A stretch of 64,000 nt of DNA from Corynebacterium humireducens NBRC 106098 = DSM 45392 (GTDB taxonomy: Bacteria; Actinomycetota; Actinomycetes; Mycobacteriales; Mycobacteriaceae), in NCBI RefSeq assembly GCF_000819445.1, contig NZ_CP005286.1:930001-994000 (forward strand), read 5' to 3'. Position numbers and translations under genes: made by a program. Below the pieces are notes generated by a model that had not been told where the DNA came from, did no database searches, and saw nothing but the letters and a program-made list of their open reading frames with translations. Below, in pieces: positions 14,416 to 23,141 of the stretch. Position 1 is the stretch's first letter, and each line of letters opens with the position of its first letter.

Positions 14416-15123
14416 ATGACAACAAACGTGCTGCCTGACCTGGACTGGAGTGCTTTCCGACGCGTCCTCATCGTCGTCGCGCACCCCGACGACGCCGAGT
14501 ACGGCCTCTCCTGCGCCGTCGACATGTGGACCCGCGCCGGGGTGGAGGTCGGCTACCTGCTGCTCACCCACGGCGAGGCCGGCATCCGTCACCTCGACCC
14601 CGCCGAGACCGGCCCCCTGCGCGCCGAGGAGCAGCGGCAGGCCTGCGCCTGCGTCGGCGTCACCGACCTCACCCTGCTGGACCACCCCGACGGCCAGCTC
14701 ATGGACTCGCTGGAACTGCGCCGCGACATCGCCCGCCACATCCGGCAGTTCCGGCCGGACACCGTCATCACCGCCAACTTCGACCTCGAGGCCTACGGCT
14801 CCTACAACCAGGCCGACCACCGCGTCGCGGGTCTCATGACCGTCGACGCCGTCCGCGACGCCGACAACCCGTGGATCCACCGGGACCTGGACCTGCCGGC
14901 GCACAAGGCTCAGCGGCTGCTCGTCGCCAACGCCGGTGACGCCACCCACCGCGTCACCGTCGACGAGAAGGCCGTGGAGGCGGGCATCGAGTCGCTGAGC
15001 CGCCACAAGGTCTACTTCGAGGCACTGCCGGACCATCCGGCGCCCGCGGACTTCATCCCCATGATGCTGGAGCAGCCCGACGGCGCGCAGGCCGTGCACT
15101 TCCGGGTGTTCGACCCGATCTAG
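14416..15123 (+). CDS. PIG-L family deacetylase
   Basis: The 235-residue protein carries the zinc-binding motif AHPDDAEYG near residue 25, the second ligand region NQADHR (about 134-139), and an Asp/His-rich core typical of LmbE/PIG-L N-acetylglucosaminyl deacetylases. Substrates in the family include GlcNAc-inositol, bacillithiol precursors and antibiotics, so the substrate is unknown. It is distinct from the true mshB at 52866, so a mycothiol step is less likely, although mycothiol-conjugate amidase (mca) belongs to the same fold. TAGAGT lies 7 bases before the ATG: probable leaderless transcript. The gene converges on the methyltransferase gene with a 4-bp gap. Confidence 0.8.
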   Translation: MTTNVLPDLDWSAFRRVLIVVAHPDDAEYGLSCAVDMWTRAGVEVGYLLLTHGEAGIRHLDPAETGPLRAEEQRQACACVGVTDLTLLDHPDGQLMDSLELRRDIARHIRQFRPDTVITANFDLEAYGSYNQADHRVAGLMTVDAVRDADNPWIHRDLDLPAHKAQRLLVANAGDATHRVTVDEKAVEAGIESLSRHKVYFEALPDHPAPADFIPMMLEQPDGAQAVHFRVFDPI

Positions 15124-15127
15124 CCGC

Positions 15128-15730
15128 TCACTCCCGGTGGTGCCCGGACGAGTTCACCGGGCCCCGCCACCGCAGCAGCGGCACGAAACGGAAGGCCCCG
15201 TGCTCGGTGACGGCGGCCTCGTCCTCGTTGATCCGCTCGACCCGCAGCATCGTGCCCGCCACCGGGATGACCATGACCCCGCCGACCCGCAGCTGGTCGA
15301 TGAGCTCCTGCGGCAGGGTGTCGGCCTCCGCGGAGACGAGGATCCGGTCGAAGGGGCCCTGGTCGGGCAGCCCGAACACGCCCTCCGTCGCCTGGTGGAC
15401 CGTGACGTCACGGCCGACCGCGGCGAGGTTGGACCGGCCGAACTCCACGAGTTCGGGCACGATCTCGACGGCGGTGAGGTGCCCGGTGCCGTCGAGAAGC
15501 TCGTGGAGCAGGGCGGTCGTCCACCCGGAGCCGGAGCCGACGTCGAGGACGCGGTGGCCGGGGCGGACGTCGAGGAGCCGGAGCATGACCGCCACGGTGT
15601 AGGGCTGCGAGTTGGTCTGCCCGTGGCCGATGGCGATGGGCAGGTCGAAGGGGGCGTGACGACGCGCCGCCAGCGGCAGGAAATCCGCACGGTCGACGCG
15701 CGACATCACCTCTCTGATCCGGTCGTCCAT
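15128..15730 (-). CDS. Protein-L-isoaspartate O-methyltransferase-like enzyme
   Basis: The 200-residue protein matches the Pcm family. It has an N-terminal helical segment (VDRADFLPLAARRHAPFDLP), the substrate-binding IGHGQTNSQPYTVAVML, SAM motif I VLDVGSGSGWTTALL, the acidic residue in TAVEIVPELVEFG, and FDRILVSAEADTLPQELIDQ. The enzyme methylates age-damaged isoaspartyl residues so that they revert to Asp. Length is slightly short but all motifs are present. ATG 15730 has TACCCT 8 bases upstream and no ribosome binding site, suggesting a leaderless start. The SnoaL-like gene lies immediately upstream on the same strand. Confidence 0.8.
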   Translation of the reverse strand: MDDRIREVMSRVDRADFLPLAARRHAPFDLPIAIGHGQTNSQPYTVAVMLRLLDVRPGHRVLDVGSGSGWTTALLHELLDGTGHLTAVEIVPELVEFGRSNLAAVGRDVTVHQATEGVFGLPDQGPFDRILVSAEADTLPQELIDQLRVGGVMVIPVAGTMLRVERINEDEAAVTEHGAFRFVPLLRWRGPVNSSGHHRE

Positions 15731-15745
15731 ACTTTCCGAGGGTAC

Positions 15746-16180
15746 CTACTTCCTGCCCCGCGGCGGCTCCACCAGTCCCAGCTGGACGAGCATGTCGAGG
15801 CTGTTGCGTAGCCCCCAGTGGGCGGCGATGAGGTCTCCGCGGGTGTGGAAGATGTGGACGGCGTCGATGGTGTAGGGACGTCCGGCCGCCTCCTCGCCGT
15901 GGATCGAGGCGACGCCCTTGCCGTGCTCCGTGACACGGGCGATGATGCGGTCGGGGGTCTCGATGATCGCCTCCTCCTCGACGTGCATGCCGAGGGTGCG
16001 GGCGAAGTGCTCGAGGGTCTTCATGTACCCCTCGACGCCCCGGGGGCTGCCCGAGGGGTCGGTGAGATCGAGGAAGTCCTCGGTGAACAGTTCCTCGAGT
16101 CCGGTGAGGTTGCGGCTGTTGATGGCGTCGCGGATACGGAAGACGCTGGTCAGGGCCGGATTCTTCTGGCAGTCGGTCAT
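15746..16180 (-). CDS. SnoaL-like / NTF2-fold protein
   Basis: The 144-residue protein has the NTF2-like cone fold of SnoaL-type ester cyclases. It shows a first helix (RIRDAINSRNLTGLEELFTE), a DPSG-PRGVEGYMKTLEHF segment and paired strands ending YTIDAVHIFHTRGDLIAAHW. Members bind hydrophobic small molecules; some cyclise polyketides, many have unknown roles. AAAGGAG 7 bases before ATG 16180 is a clear ribosome binding site. The gene precedes the pcm-like gene with a 15-bp gap, so they may be co-transcribed, although that gene also appears to have its own promoter. Confidence 0.65.
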   Translation of the reverse strand: MTDCQKNPALTSVFRIRDAINSRNLTGLEELFTEDFLDLTDPSGSPRGVEGYMKTLEHFARTLGMHVEEEAIIETPDRIIARVTEHGKGVASIHGEEAAGRPYTIDAVHIFHTRGDLIAAHWGLRNSLDMLVQLGLVEPPRGRK

Positions 16181-16275
16181 GGTGGGCTCCTTTGTGGGTG
16201 GGATAGATCACTTGAGTGTGAGTCTATTAGCACGGATACCCCCGGACAATAGGCCGACAGGGAAAGCCGGGCCCC

Positions 16276-17055
16276 TCAGTACGTGCTGTCGGCCAGCACC
16301 ACGGGGCTGAGCACCCTCCGGGGGCCCGTCGGATTCGGTTCGGCGAGCTCCTCCCCGGGCACCGTCACATCCCACGGGTCCTGCGGGGACAGCGCCGGGG
16401 TGGCCGGCGAGGGGGCCTCCTCCACGACGACCCGCTCCGGCAGCACCGGGACGGGCGCGACATCGCCGACGCCGATGTCGATGAAGGACTCCCCGTCGAC
16501 CACGAACACCCGCACCCCCAACGCACCGTCCTCGAGCGGCACGTACTCGAGCTGCCCGACCACCTCGCCCTCCACCCACACGTCGACGCCGTCGACCTGG
16601 CCGAGCATCTGCCGGTTCTCACCCGTCAGCGTCGCCGGGAGGCGACCACCCTGGGGGAGGAGCCGGGTGCCGTCGACAAGCGAGTTCCAGGGGACGGCGA
16701 GCTCGGGGGAGGGGAGTTCGAGGGCGACGTCGAGAAGCCCCCGCTCCTTGTTCACCGACACCCGCGCCCACGCCAACGGCTCGCACTGCGCCTGGTGGAT
16801 GCGTTCGAGCTCGGGGAAGACGCCACGCAGCGGCGCCGGCACCGACCCGATCGTGCCGAACTCCCACCGCACCCGCCAACCACCGTGGATGAAGTCCGGG
16901 ATCAGCCGCACCAGGATGAGCGTGCCCCCGGGTTCCATGAGCTCCGCGGCGCGCAGCTGCGAGAAGAGGATCGCCTGACTGACCTTCTCCACCGGCAGCG
17001 AGTGGACGTCCGTGCCCGCCGGCGGGCGGGCGAGGGGGTAGCTGGGAACGGCCAT
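16276..17055 (-). CDS. Conserved-looking protein of unknown function, 259 residues
   Basis: I do not recognise a family. The N-terminal half is predicted soluble and mixed alpha/beta (AILFSQLRAAELMEPGGTLI, then RWEFGTIGSVPAPLRGVFPE). The middle is beta-rich, and the last 60 residues are Pro/Glu/Val-rich and probably disordered (VEEAPSPATPALSPQDPWDV). No signal peptide or membrane segment is visible. TAGGCT lies 6 bases before ATG 17055, back to back with the leaderless promoter of the methyltransferase gene at 17088; the two starts are 32 bp apart. Codon use matches its neighbours, so it is a resident gene. Confidence 0.65.
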   Translation of the reverse strand: MAVPSYPLARPPAGTDVHSLPVEKVSQAILFSQLRAAELMEPGGTLILVRLIPDFIHGGWRVRWEFGTIGSVPAPLRGVFPELERIHQAQCEPLAWARVSVNKERGLLDVALELPSPELAVPWNSLVDGTRLLPQGGRLPATLTGENRQMLGQVDGVDVWVEGEVVGQLEYVPLEDGALGVRVFVVDGESFIDIGVGDVAPVPVLPERVVVEEAPSPATPALSPQDPWDVTVPGEELAEPNPTGPRRVLSPVVLADSTY

Positions 17056-17087
17056 GCGTACAGCCTAGTCGCGCTAGCGTGGACGAC
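17056..17087. promoter_or_regulatory. Compact divergent leaderless promoter pair
   Basis: Within 32 bp there is TAGGCT on the minus strand (17062-17067, 6 bases before ATG 17055) and TAGCGT on the plus strand (17075-17080, 7 bases before ATG 17088). The two -10 boxes are only 7 bp apart, so polymerase binding at one should hinder the other. Confidence 0.55.
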
Positions 17088-17516
17088 ATGAGGATCCCAC
17101 CCGCCGGACTGTTCGTCCTCGCCGCCGGCGCCCAACTGCTCCACGGCCGCTTGTCGACGCCCCGCCTCACCCTCGCCGCGCCCCTGCTCGCCGCCTCCGG
17201 GGCGCTCGGCGTCGCCGCGCTGGGCGGCTTCGCACGCGCGGGCACGACCTTCGACCCCGTGCGCATCGACCGCGCCTCGGCGCTGGTCACCGACGGCGTG
17301 CTCGCGCACACCCGCAACCCCATGTACCTGGCGCTCGCCGGGGCGCTCGTCGCGCACGCCCTCGCCCGCGGCTCCTGGCCGGGGCTGCTGCCGGTGGCCG
17401 GCTTCGTGTGGGCCGTCGACCGCGGGCAGGTGGCGGCGGAGGAGGCGGTGCTGCGGGAGAGGTTCGGCCCCGAGTACGAGGCCTACGCCCGGCGGGTCCC
17501 GCGCTGGATTACCTAG
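17088..17516 (+). CDS. Isoprenylcysteine carboxyl methyltransferase-family membrane protein
   Basis: The 142-residue protein has three to four hydrophobic helices and the ICMT/PEMT-type motif: TRNPMYLALAG in a helix near residue 75, followed at the end by LRERFGPEYEAYARRVPRWI. Bacterial members are SAM-dependent methyltransferases of the membrane with mostly unknown lipid or peptide substrates. ATG 17088 is chosen because TAGCGT is 7 bases upstream; an in-frame GTG at 17079 would lie inside the -10 box. Its TAG stop forms the first three bases of the -10 box of the next gene. Confidence 0.7.
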   Translation: MRIPPAGLFVLAAGAQLLHGRLSTPRLTLAAPLLAASGALGVAALGGFARAGTTFDPVRIDRASALVTDGVLAHTRNPMYLALAGALVAHALARGSWPGLLPVAGFVWAVDRGQVAAEEAVLRERFGPEYEAYARRVPRWIT

Positions 17517-17525
17517 GCTGGCGGC

Positions 17526-18032
17526 ATGAAGCTGCGCATTGAACCAGGTGACATCACACGCGTGCGTGCCGACGCCCTCGTCAACGCCGCCAACTCCGGA
17601 CTCCTCGGCGGCGGGGGCGTCGACGGCGCCATCCACCGCGTGGGCGGCCCGACGATCCTCGCCGAGTGCCGCGAGATCCGCGCCCGGGACCTGCCCGACG
17701 GACTGCCCGCCGGTCAGGCCGTGGCCACCGGGGCGGGGGACCTGCCCGCCCGCTGGGTGATCCACACGGTCGGGCCGGTGTGGTCCGCGACCGAGGACCG
17801 CTCCGCCACCCTCGCCTCCTGCTACCGGGAGTCACTGCGGCTCGCGGTGTCGCTGGGGGCCCGGACGGTCGCGTTCCCGGCGATCTCCGCCGGCGTGTAC
17901 GGCTGGCCGATCGACGACGCCGCCCGCATCGCGGTGACCACCTGCCGGGAGGTGGGCGGTGTCGAGGAGGTCATCTTCGTCCCCTTCGGGGAGGCGGCGG
18001 AGGCGGCCTTCCGGGCGGCGCTGGACGATTAG
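17526..18032 (+). CDS. Macrodomain protein (O-acetyl-ADP-ribose deacetylase type)
   Basis: The 168-residue protein is a single macrodomain: GDITRVRADALVNAANSGLL near the N terminus, the glycine loop GGGGVDGAIHRVGG, then TGAGDLPARWVIHTVGP and FPAISAGVYGWPIDDAA. These are the ADP-ribose-binding and catalytic segments of the MacroD/YmdB group, which removes O-acetyl-ADP-ribose or mono-ADP-ribose from proteins. It is complete. TAGGCT (17514-17519) is 6 bases upstream of the ATG, so the gene can be expressed from its own leaderless promoter as well as by read-through. Confidence 0.9.
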   Translation: MKLRIEPGDITRVRADALVNAANSGLLGGGGVDGAIHRVGGPTILAECREIRARDLPDGLPAGQAVATGAGDLPARWVIHTVGPVWSATEDRSATLASCYRESLRLAVSLGARTVAFPAISAGVYGWPIDDAARIAVTTCREVGGVEEVIFVPFGEAAEAAFRAALDD

Positions 18033-18185
18033 TTAAGGGATTGTTATGGAATGCCCTTGTCGCCGGTGAGGGCCGGTTTCCTCCGGTGGGTGATGGCCGG
18101 GGCCTACGGAAAACGGGTGTCGGAGCGCGCCGGGATCTGCCTACGGTGGCCCTGACCTGTGTTCCCGACCCCGACCGGATCCCCC

Positions 18186-19955
18186 ATGCTCACCCGCCTC
18201 GCGTCCACCCTGCGCCTCAAGACCGACCCGTCGGTGTACTTCGCCACCGTGGGGGCCGTCCTCGCCTTCGTCGTGCTGACCATCGTCGCCGGCGACTGGG
18301 TCGGGGACGTCTTCGGTGCCGCCACCACCTGGATCCTCACGAACCTCGGCTGGTTCTACATCCTCGGCGTCACGGTGTTCCTCCTGTTCCTCATCATCGT
18401 GGCGGTCAGCCGCTACGGGCACGTCCGCCTCGGCGCCGACGACGAACGGCCCGAGTACCCCACCCTCGTGTGGTTCGCGATGCTCTTCGCCGCCGGCATC
18501 GGCACCATCCTCATGTTCTGGGGCGTGGCGGAACCGATCTCCCACTTCGCCAACCCGCCGATCGGGGACGTCGACCCCGAGTCCGTCGAGGCCGCCCGCC
18601 AGGCCATCGCCATCACGCACTACCACTTCGGTCTCCACACCTGGACCATCTTCGCGCTGCCCGCGCTGTGCTTCGCCTACTTCATCTACAAGCGGAAGAT
18701 GCCGCCGCGCGTCAGCTCGATCTTCTCCCCGTTGCTGGGCTCCCGCGTCTACGGGCCGCTCGGCCGGAGCATCGACGTCATCGCGCTCATCGGCACCATC
18801 TTCGGCGTGGCCACCTCCGTCGGCCTGGGCACCCTGCAGATCAACGCGGGCCTCAACGAGCTCTTCGGCCTGACGGTCTCGCCGGTGGTGCAGGTGGTCA
18901 TCATCGCGATCGTCACCACCGTCGCGTGCCTCTCCGTGGCCGCCGGACTCGACCGCGGCATCCGGGTCCTGTCCAACGTCAACATCTGGATGTCCATCGG
19001 CCTGCTGGTGTTCGTCGTCGTCGCCGGCCCGACCGTGCTGGTGCTCAAGGGCACCATCGAGTCCTTCGGCATCTACCTCGCCCGCCTGCCCGAACTGGCC
19101 TTCTGGAACAACGCCACCCCGAACAGCCCGGAGAACGCCACGTGGCAGAACACCTGGACCGTCTTCTACTGGGCGTGGACCATCACCTGGTCGCCCTTCG
19201 TGGGCATCTTCATCGCCCGCATCTCCCGCGGCCGCACCATCCGGGAGTTCGTCGCGGGCGTCCTCGGCCTGCCGGTGACGTTCTCCCTCATCTGGTTCGG
19301 CGTGTTCGGAGCCTCCTCCTTCCTCATCGAGCAGGACGGCGGCGGCCTGGTGGAGCGCGTCGCCGTCGAGGGCGACATCCCGGGCGCGCTCTTCGAGTTC
19401 CTCTCGCACTACCCGGCCGCGACGTTCATGTCCGGGCTCGGCATCCTCATCGTCGTCATCTTCTTCACCACCTCCGTGGACTCCGCCGCGATGGTCACCG
19501 ACATGATCGCCTCCGGCAGGGAACCCGTCTTCGCGCCCACCCACCAGAAGGTCACGTGGGCGGTGCTCATGGGGGCGGTCGCCGCGGTGCTGCTGGCCGC
19601 CACCGGTCAGGGCGGACTCTCGGCGCTGCAGCAGATCATCATCGTCATCGGCCTGCCCTTCTTCGTCATGGGCTTCGTCATGATGTTCAGCCTGGGCACC
19701 GCCCTGCGGAACGACCTCGGCGCCCCGGTGCCCATCGTCACCCGCCAGTGGGAGTCCGCCGCCACCGCCGAGGAGTGGGAGGAGATGGAGCAGGCCCCGT
19801 CCCCGGAGCCGATCGGCCCGATCCACCACATCCCCGACGAGGAGGGCGACGGCCACATCAACCCGGCCGTCGTCGGGGCCGTGCTGGAGGAGTACCAGAG
19901 GCAGGGCACCGACGACCACCAGGTGAAGATCGTCGAGCAGACCAGGCCTCGGTAG
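18186..19955 (+). CDS. BCCT-family transporter for betaine/ectoine-type compatible solutes
   Basis: The 589-residue protein has the 12-helix LeuT-like fold of BCCT carriers, with the glycine-rich helix LFAAGIGTILMFWGVAEPIS, the substrate-helix tryptophans in WTVFYWAWTITWSPFVGIFI and the cytoplasmic RISRGRTIREF. A hydrophilic C-terminal tail of about 60 residues follows; in corynebacterial homologues (BetP, EctP, LcoP) such tails act in osmosensing. There is no long N-terminal extension, which argues against BetP itself. The start is uncertain between ATG 18186 and an in-frame GTG at 18159. It probably imports osmoprotectants with Na+ or H+. Confidence 0.88.
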   Translation: MLTRLASTLRLKTDPSVYFATVGAVLAFVVLTIVAGDWVGDVFGAATTWILTNLGWFYILGVTVFLLFLIIVAVSRYGHVRLGADDERPEYPTLVWFAMLFAAGIGTILMFWGVAEPISHFANPPIGDVDPESVEAARQAIAITHYHFGLHTWTIFALPALCFAYFIYKRKMPPRVSSIFSPLLGSRVYGPLGRSIDVIALIGTIFGVATSVGLGTLQINAGLNELFGLTVSPVVQVVIIAIVTTVACLSVAAGLDRGIRVLSNVNIWMSIGLLVFVVVAGPTVLVLKGTIESFGIYLARLPELAFWNNATPNSPENATWQNTWTVFYWAWTITWSPFVGIFIARISRGRTIREFVAGVLGLPVTFSLIWFGVFGASSFLIEQDGGGLVERVAVEGDIPGALFEFLSHYPAATFMSGLGILIVVIFFTTSVDSAAMVTDMIASGREPVFAPTHQKVTWAVLMGAVAAVLLAATGQGGLSALQQIIIVIGLPFFVMGFVMMFSLGTALRNDLGAPVPIVTRQWESAATAEEWEEMEQAPSPEPIGPIHHIPDEEGDGHINPAVVGAVLEEYQRQGTDDHQVKIVEQTRPR

Positions 19956-19964
19956 CGCACCGCA

Positions 19965-19994
19965 AACCCCTGAACAGCGAAAGTGTTCCGGGTT
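19965..19994. promoter_or_regulatory. Imperfect inverted repeat overlapping the SDR promoter
   Basis: AACCC-CT-GAACA, then GCGAAAG, then TGTTC-C-GGGTT form an interrupted inverted repeat ending on the first base of a TACAGT -10 box (19994-19999). It could be an operator for the SDR gene or the terminator of the BCCT gene. Confidence 0.4.
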
Positions 19995-20036
19995 ACAGTG
20001 AAGGGACAACATTCCACCAGATCACAGGAGAGTCCC

Positions 20037-20816
20037 ATGTCACTCCAGGATTTCGCAGGTCAGACCATCATCGTCACCGGCGCCGGCTCCGGCATCGGGC
20101 GGGTCACCGCCCTCCGGCTCGCGGAACGCGGGGCGCACGTCATCGTCGCCGACATCTCGGACTCCGCCGAGGACGTCGTCAAGGAGATCACCGACGCCGG
20201 TGGACAGGCGAGCGCCGCCGTCGGTGACATCTCCGACCAGCAGGTCGTCGACGACGTCGTGGCGCAGGCCGTCGACACCGGCGGCCGCCTCGGCCTCGTC
20301 AACAACGCCGGCATCATGGACAAGTTCGACGGCGCCGCCGAGACCGAGGACGCCGTGTGGGAGCGCTGCCTGCGCATCAACCTCACCGCCCCGTTCCTGC
20401 TCACCCGCGCGGTGCTGCCGCACATGCGGAAGGCGGGTGTCGGCGCGATCGTCAACACCGGTTCGGCGGCCTCCCTGCGCGGCGCGGCGGCGGGCGCGGC
20501 GTACACCGCCTCCAAGCACGGCCTCGCGGGCCTGACGAGGAACACCGCCTACACCTACAGCCGGGAGAACATCCGCTGCAACCTCGTCGCCCCGGGTGGG
20601 GTGGACACCAACATCATGACCACCTCCGCGGCCGTCAACGAGGGCGACATCGACCCGTCCCACGGCCTCGCCGCGATCACCCCGGTGCACGAGTCCGCGC
20701 TGCGCACGGCGGAGCCCGAGGAGATCGCCGCGATCATCGTCTTCCTGCTCTCCGACACCGCCTCCGACGTCAACGGCGTGCTGCTGCCGGTCGACGGGGG
20801 CTGGGTCGCGGGTTAG
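20037..20816 (+). CDS. Short-chain dehydrogenase/reductase
   Basis: The 259-residue protein is a classical SDR. It has the cofactor motif TGAGSGIG at residues 14-21, Asp in VIVADISDS favouring NAD(H), NNAGI, the catalytic Ser in NTGSAAS and the catalytic YTASK. The C-terminal segment DVNGVLLPVDGGW is also typical. The substrate cannot be read from sequence. GGAG 7 bases before ATG 20037 sets the start, and a TACAGT box precedes it. It converges on the uvrA-like gene, the two stops overlapping by 4 bp. Confidence 0.85.
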   Translation: MSLQDFAGQTIIVTGAGSGIGRVTALRLAERGAHVIVADISDSAEDVVKEITDAGGQASAAVGDISDQQVVDDVVAQAVDTGGRLGLVNNAGIMDKFDGAAETEDAVWERCLRINLTAPFLLTRAVLPHMRKAGVGAIVNTGSAASLRGAAAGAAYTASKHGLAGLTRNTAYTYSRENIRCNLVAPGGVDTNIMTTSAAVNEGDIDPSHGLAAITPVHESALRTAEPEEIAAIIVFLLSDTASDVNGVLLPVDGGWVAG

Positions 20817-23137
20817 CGCACGTACTCGCCCAGGTAGCGGCCCGTGAGGGTGGTCGCGTCGGCGATCATCTCCGCCGGAGAGCCGGTGAAGGTGACCAGT
20901 CCGCCGTCGGAACCCGCGCCGGGGCCGAGGTCGATGACGTGGTCGGCGTGCGCCACCACCGCCAGGTGGTGTTCGATGCACACGACGGTCCGCCCGGAGT
21001 CCACCATGCGGTCGAGGAGCCCGAGGAGCTTCTCGACGTCCGCCAGGTGCAGGCCCGTCGTCGGTTCGTCGAGGATGAACACCGTGGCCTTCTCCGCCAG
21101 GTGGGAGGCCAGCTTGAGGCGTTGACGCTCGCCGCCGGACAGCGTGGTCAGGGGTTGGCCGAGGGTGACGTAGCCGAGGCCGACGTCGACGAGCCGACCG
21201 AGGATCCGCGCCGCCGCCGGCACCTTCGTCCCGGCGTCCGTGAAGAACTCGTGCGCCACGGACGCGGGCATCTCGAGGACGTCGGCGATGTTGCGGCCTC
21301 CGAACTCGTAGTCCAGGACGGCCTCGTCGAAGCGGCGGCCCTCGCAGACCTCGCAGGGCAGGTCGACGCCCGACATGATGCCGAGGTCGACGTAGACCAC
21401 GCCCGCTCCCCGGCAGTTCGGGCAGGCGCCCTCGGAGTTGGGGGAGAAGAGGGCGGGTTTCACGCCGTGCGCCTTGGCGAAGGCCCGGCGGATCGGTTCC
21501 AGCGCCCCGGTGTAGGTGGCCGGGTTGGAGCGGCGGGAACCGCGGATGGCGGACTGGTCGACGAAGACGGTGTCCGCGGTCCGCGGCAGTTCTGCGAGCA
21601 GCGAGGACTTGCCCGAACCGGCGACGCCCGTGACGGCGGTGAGCACGCCGAGGGGGATGTCGACGTCGACGTCGCGCAGGTTGTTGCGGTTCGCCCCGCG
21701 GATCTCGAGCGCGCCCGTCGCCTCCCGCACCGGGGACCGCAGCGAGACCCGGTCGTCGAGGTGCCGGCCGGTGAGGGTGTCCGACCTGCGCAGCCCCTCG
21801 ACGGTGCCCTCGAACTGGATGAGGCCACCGTCGCGGCCGGCGTGCGGGCCGAGGTCGATGACGTGGTCGGCGATGGCGATGGTCTCCGGCTTGTGCTCCA
21901 CGACGAGCACCGTGTTGCCTTTGTCCCGCAGTTCCAGGAGCAGGGTGTTCATCCGCTGGATGTCGTGCGGGTGCAGCCCGGCGGTGGGTTCGTCGAAGAC
22001 GTAGGTGACGTCGGTGAGAGCGGAACCGAGGTGGCGGATCATGCGGGTGCGCTGGGCCTCGCCACCCGAGAGCGTGCCCGCCGGGCGGTCGAGGGTGAGG
22101 TAGCCGAGGCCGATGGCGGTGAAGTTGGCGAGGGTCTCGCGGAGGGAGTCGACGAGCGGGGCCACCGAAGGGGCGGAGAGCTCCTCCATCCACGCGGCGA
22201 GATCGCGGATCTCCATCGCGCACAGTTCGGCGATGTTGCGGCCCCTGATCCGGGAGTCCAGCGCATGCTGCGCCAGGCGGGTGCCGCCGCAGTCGGGGCA
22301 GTCGACGAAGGTGACGGCCCGGTCGACGAACTCGCCGAGCGACTTCTGCAGGGAGTCGCGGTCCTTCGACAGGATCGACTTCTCCACCCGGGGGACGAGC
22401 CCCTCGTAGGTGTAGTTGAAGCCGTTGAACCGCACCTTCCGCGGTTCGGAGTACAGCAGGATCTCGCGTTCCTCGGCGGTGAACTCACCGACGGGCACGT
22501 CGGCACGCAGCAGTCCGGTCTCGGCGAAGGTCCGCCACGCCCAGCCGTCGACCTTGTAGCCGGGGACGAGGATGGCGCCGTCGTTGAGGGAGAGGCGGTC
22601 GTCGACAAGCTCCGTGAGGAGGATGTCGGAGACCCTGCCCCTGCCCTCGCACCCGGGGCACATGCCGCCGGTGCGCCGGAACTCGACGCGCTCCCGCCTG
22701 CCGCCCTGCACCGACACCGCGCCCGCCGCGGACACCGAGGGCACGTTGAAGGAGTACGCGCCCGGGCCACCCGCCGGGGGTTCGCCGAGGCGGGAGAAGA
22801 GGATGCGGAGCAGCGCGGTGGCGTCGGTGGCGGTGCCGACGGTGGAACGCGAGTTCACGCCCATCGGCTCCTGACCGACGATGATCGCGGTGGTGATGCC
22901 CTCGAGGCGGTCGACGTCGGGGTGGGCGAGCGTGGGCATGAAGCCCTGGACGAAGGTGGAGTACGTCTCGTTGATGAGGCGCTGCGACTCGGCCGCGATC
23001 GTGCCGAAGACGAGCGAGGACTTGCCGGAACCGGATACGCCGGTGAAGACGGTGAGCCTCCGCTTGGGGATCTCCACCGAGACGCCGCGCAGGTTGTTCA
23101 CGTGCGCGCCGGTCACGCGGATCACGTCGTGGGTCAT
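20813..23137 (-). CDS. UvrA-like ABC ATPase (short form, UvrA2/DrrC type)
   Basis: The 774-residue protein has two UvrA ATPase halves: Walker A GVSGSGKSSLVFG and GVAGSGKSSLLAE, two LSGGE signatures, two DEPT Walker B motifs and zinc-binding pairs (CPGCEGRGR, CPDCGGTRL, CPNCRGAG). At about 170 residues below normal UvrA it lacks the UvrB-interaction region, which marks the UvrA2-like class tied to drug tolerance or accessory DNA damage responses rather than core excision repair. TACCGT is 6 bases before ATG 23137 with no ribosome binding site: probable leaderless transcript. The lipoate-ligase gene ends 4 bp upstream. Confidence 0.88.
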   Translation of the reverse strand: MTHDVIRVTGAHVNNLRGVSVEIPKRRLTVFTGVSGSGKSSLVFGTIAAESQRLINETYSTFVQGFMPTLAHPDVDRLEGITTAIIVGQEPMGVNSRSTVGTATDATALLRILFSRLGEPPAGGPGAYSFNVPSVSAAGAVSVQGGRRERVEFRRTGGMCPGCEGRGRVSDILLTELVDDRLSLNDGAILVPGYKVDGWAWRTFAETGLLRADVPVGEFTAEEREILLYSEPRKVRFNGFNYTYEGLVPRVEKSILSKDRDSLQKSLGEFVDRAVTFVDCPDCGGTRLAQHALDSRIRGRNIAELCAMEIRDLAAWMEELSAPSVAPLVDSLRETLANFTAIGLGYLTLDRPAGTLSGGEAQRTRMIRHLGSALTDVTYVFDEPTAGLHPHDIQRMNTLLLELRDKGNTVLVVEHKPETIAIADHVIDLGPHAGRDGGLIQFEGTVEGLRRSDTLTGRHLDDRVSLRSPVREATGALEIRGANRNNLRDVDVDIPLGVLTAVTGVAGSGKSSLLAELPRTADTVFVDQSAIRGSRRSNPATYTGALEPIRRAFAKAHGVKPALFSPNSEGACPNCRGAGVVYVDLGIMSGVDLPCEVCEGRRFDEAVLDYEFGGRNIADVLEMPASVAHEFFTDAGTKVPAAARILGRLVDVGLGYVTLGQPLTTLSGGERQRLKLASHLAEKATVFILDEPTTGLHLADVEKLLGLLDRMVDSGRTVVCIEHHLAVVAHADHVIDLGPGAGSDGGLVTFTGSPAEMIADATTLTGRYLGEYVR

Positions 23138-23141
23138 GGCC

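Noticed and set aside
18141..20012. A 623-codon open frame on the minus strand, antisense to the BCCT transporter gene
   Set aside because: Its translation is rich in His, Asp, Gly and Arg repeats typical of antisense frames in GC-rich DNA. The plus strand encodes a complete, motif-bearing transporter.
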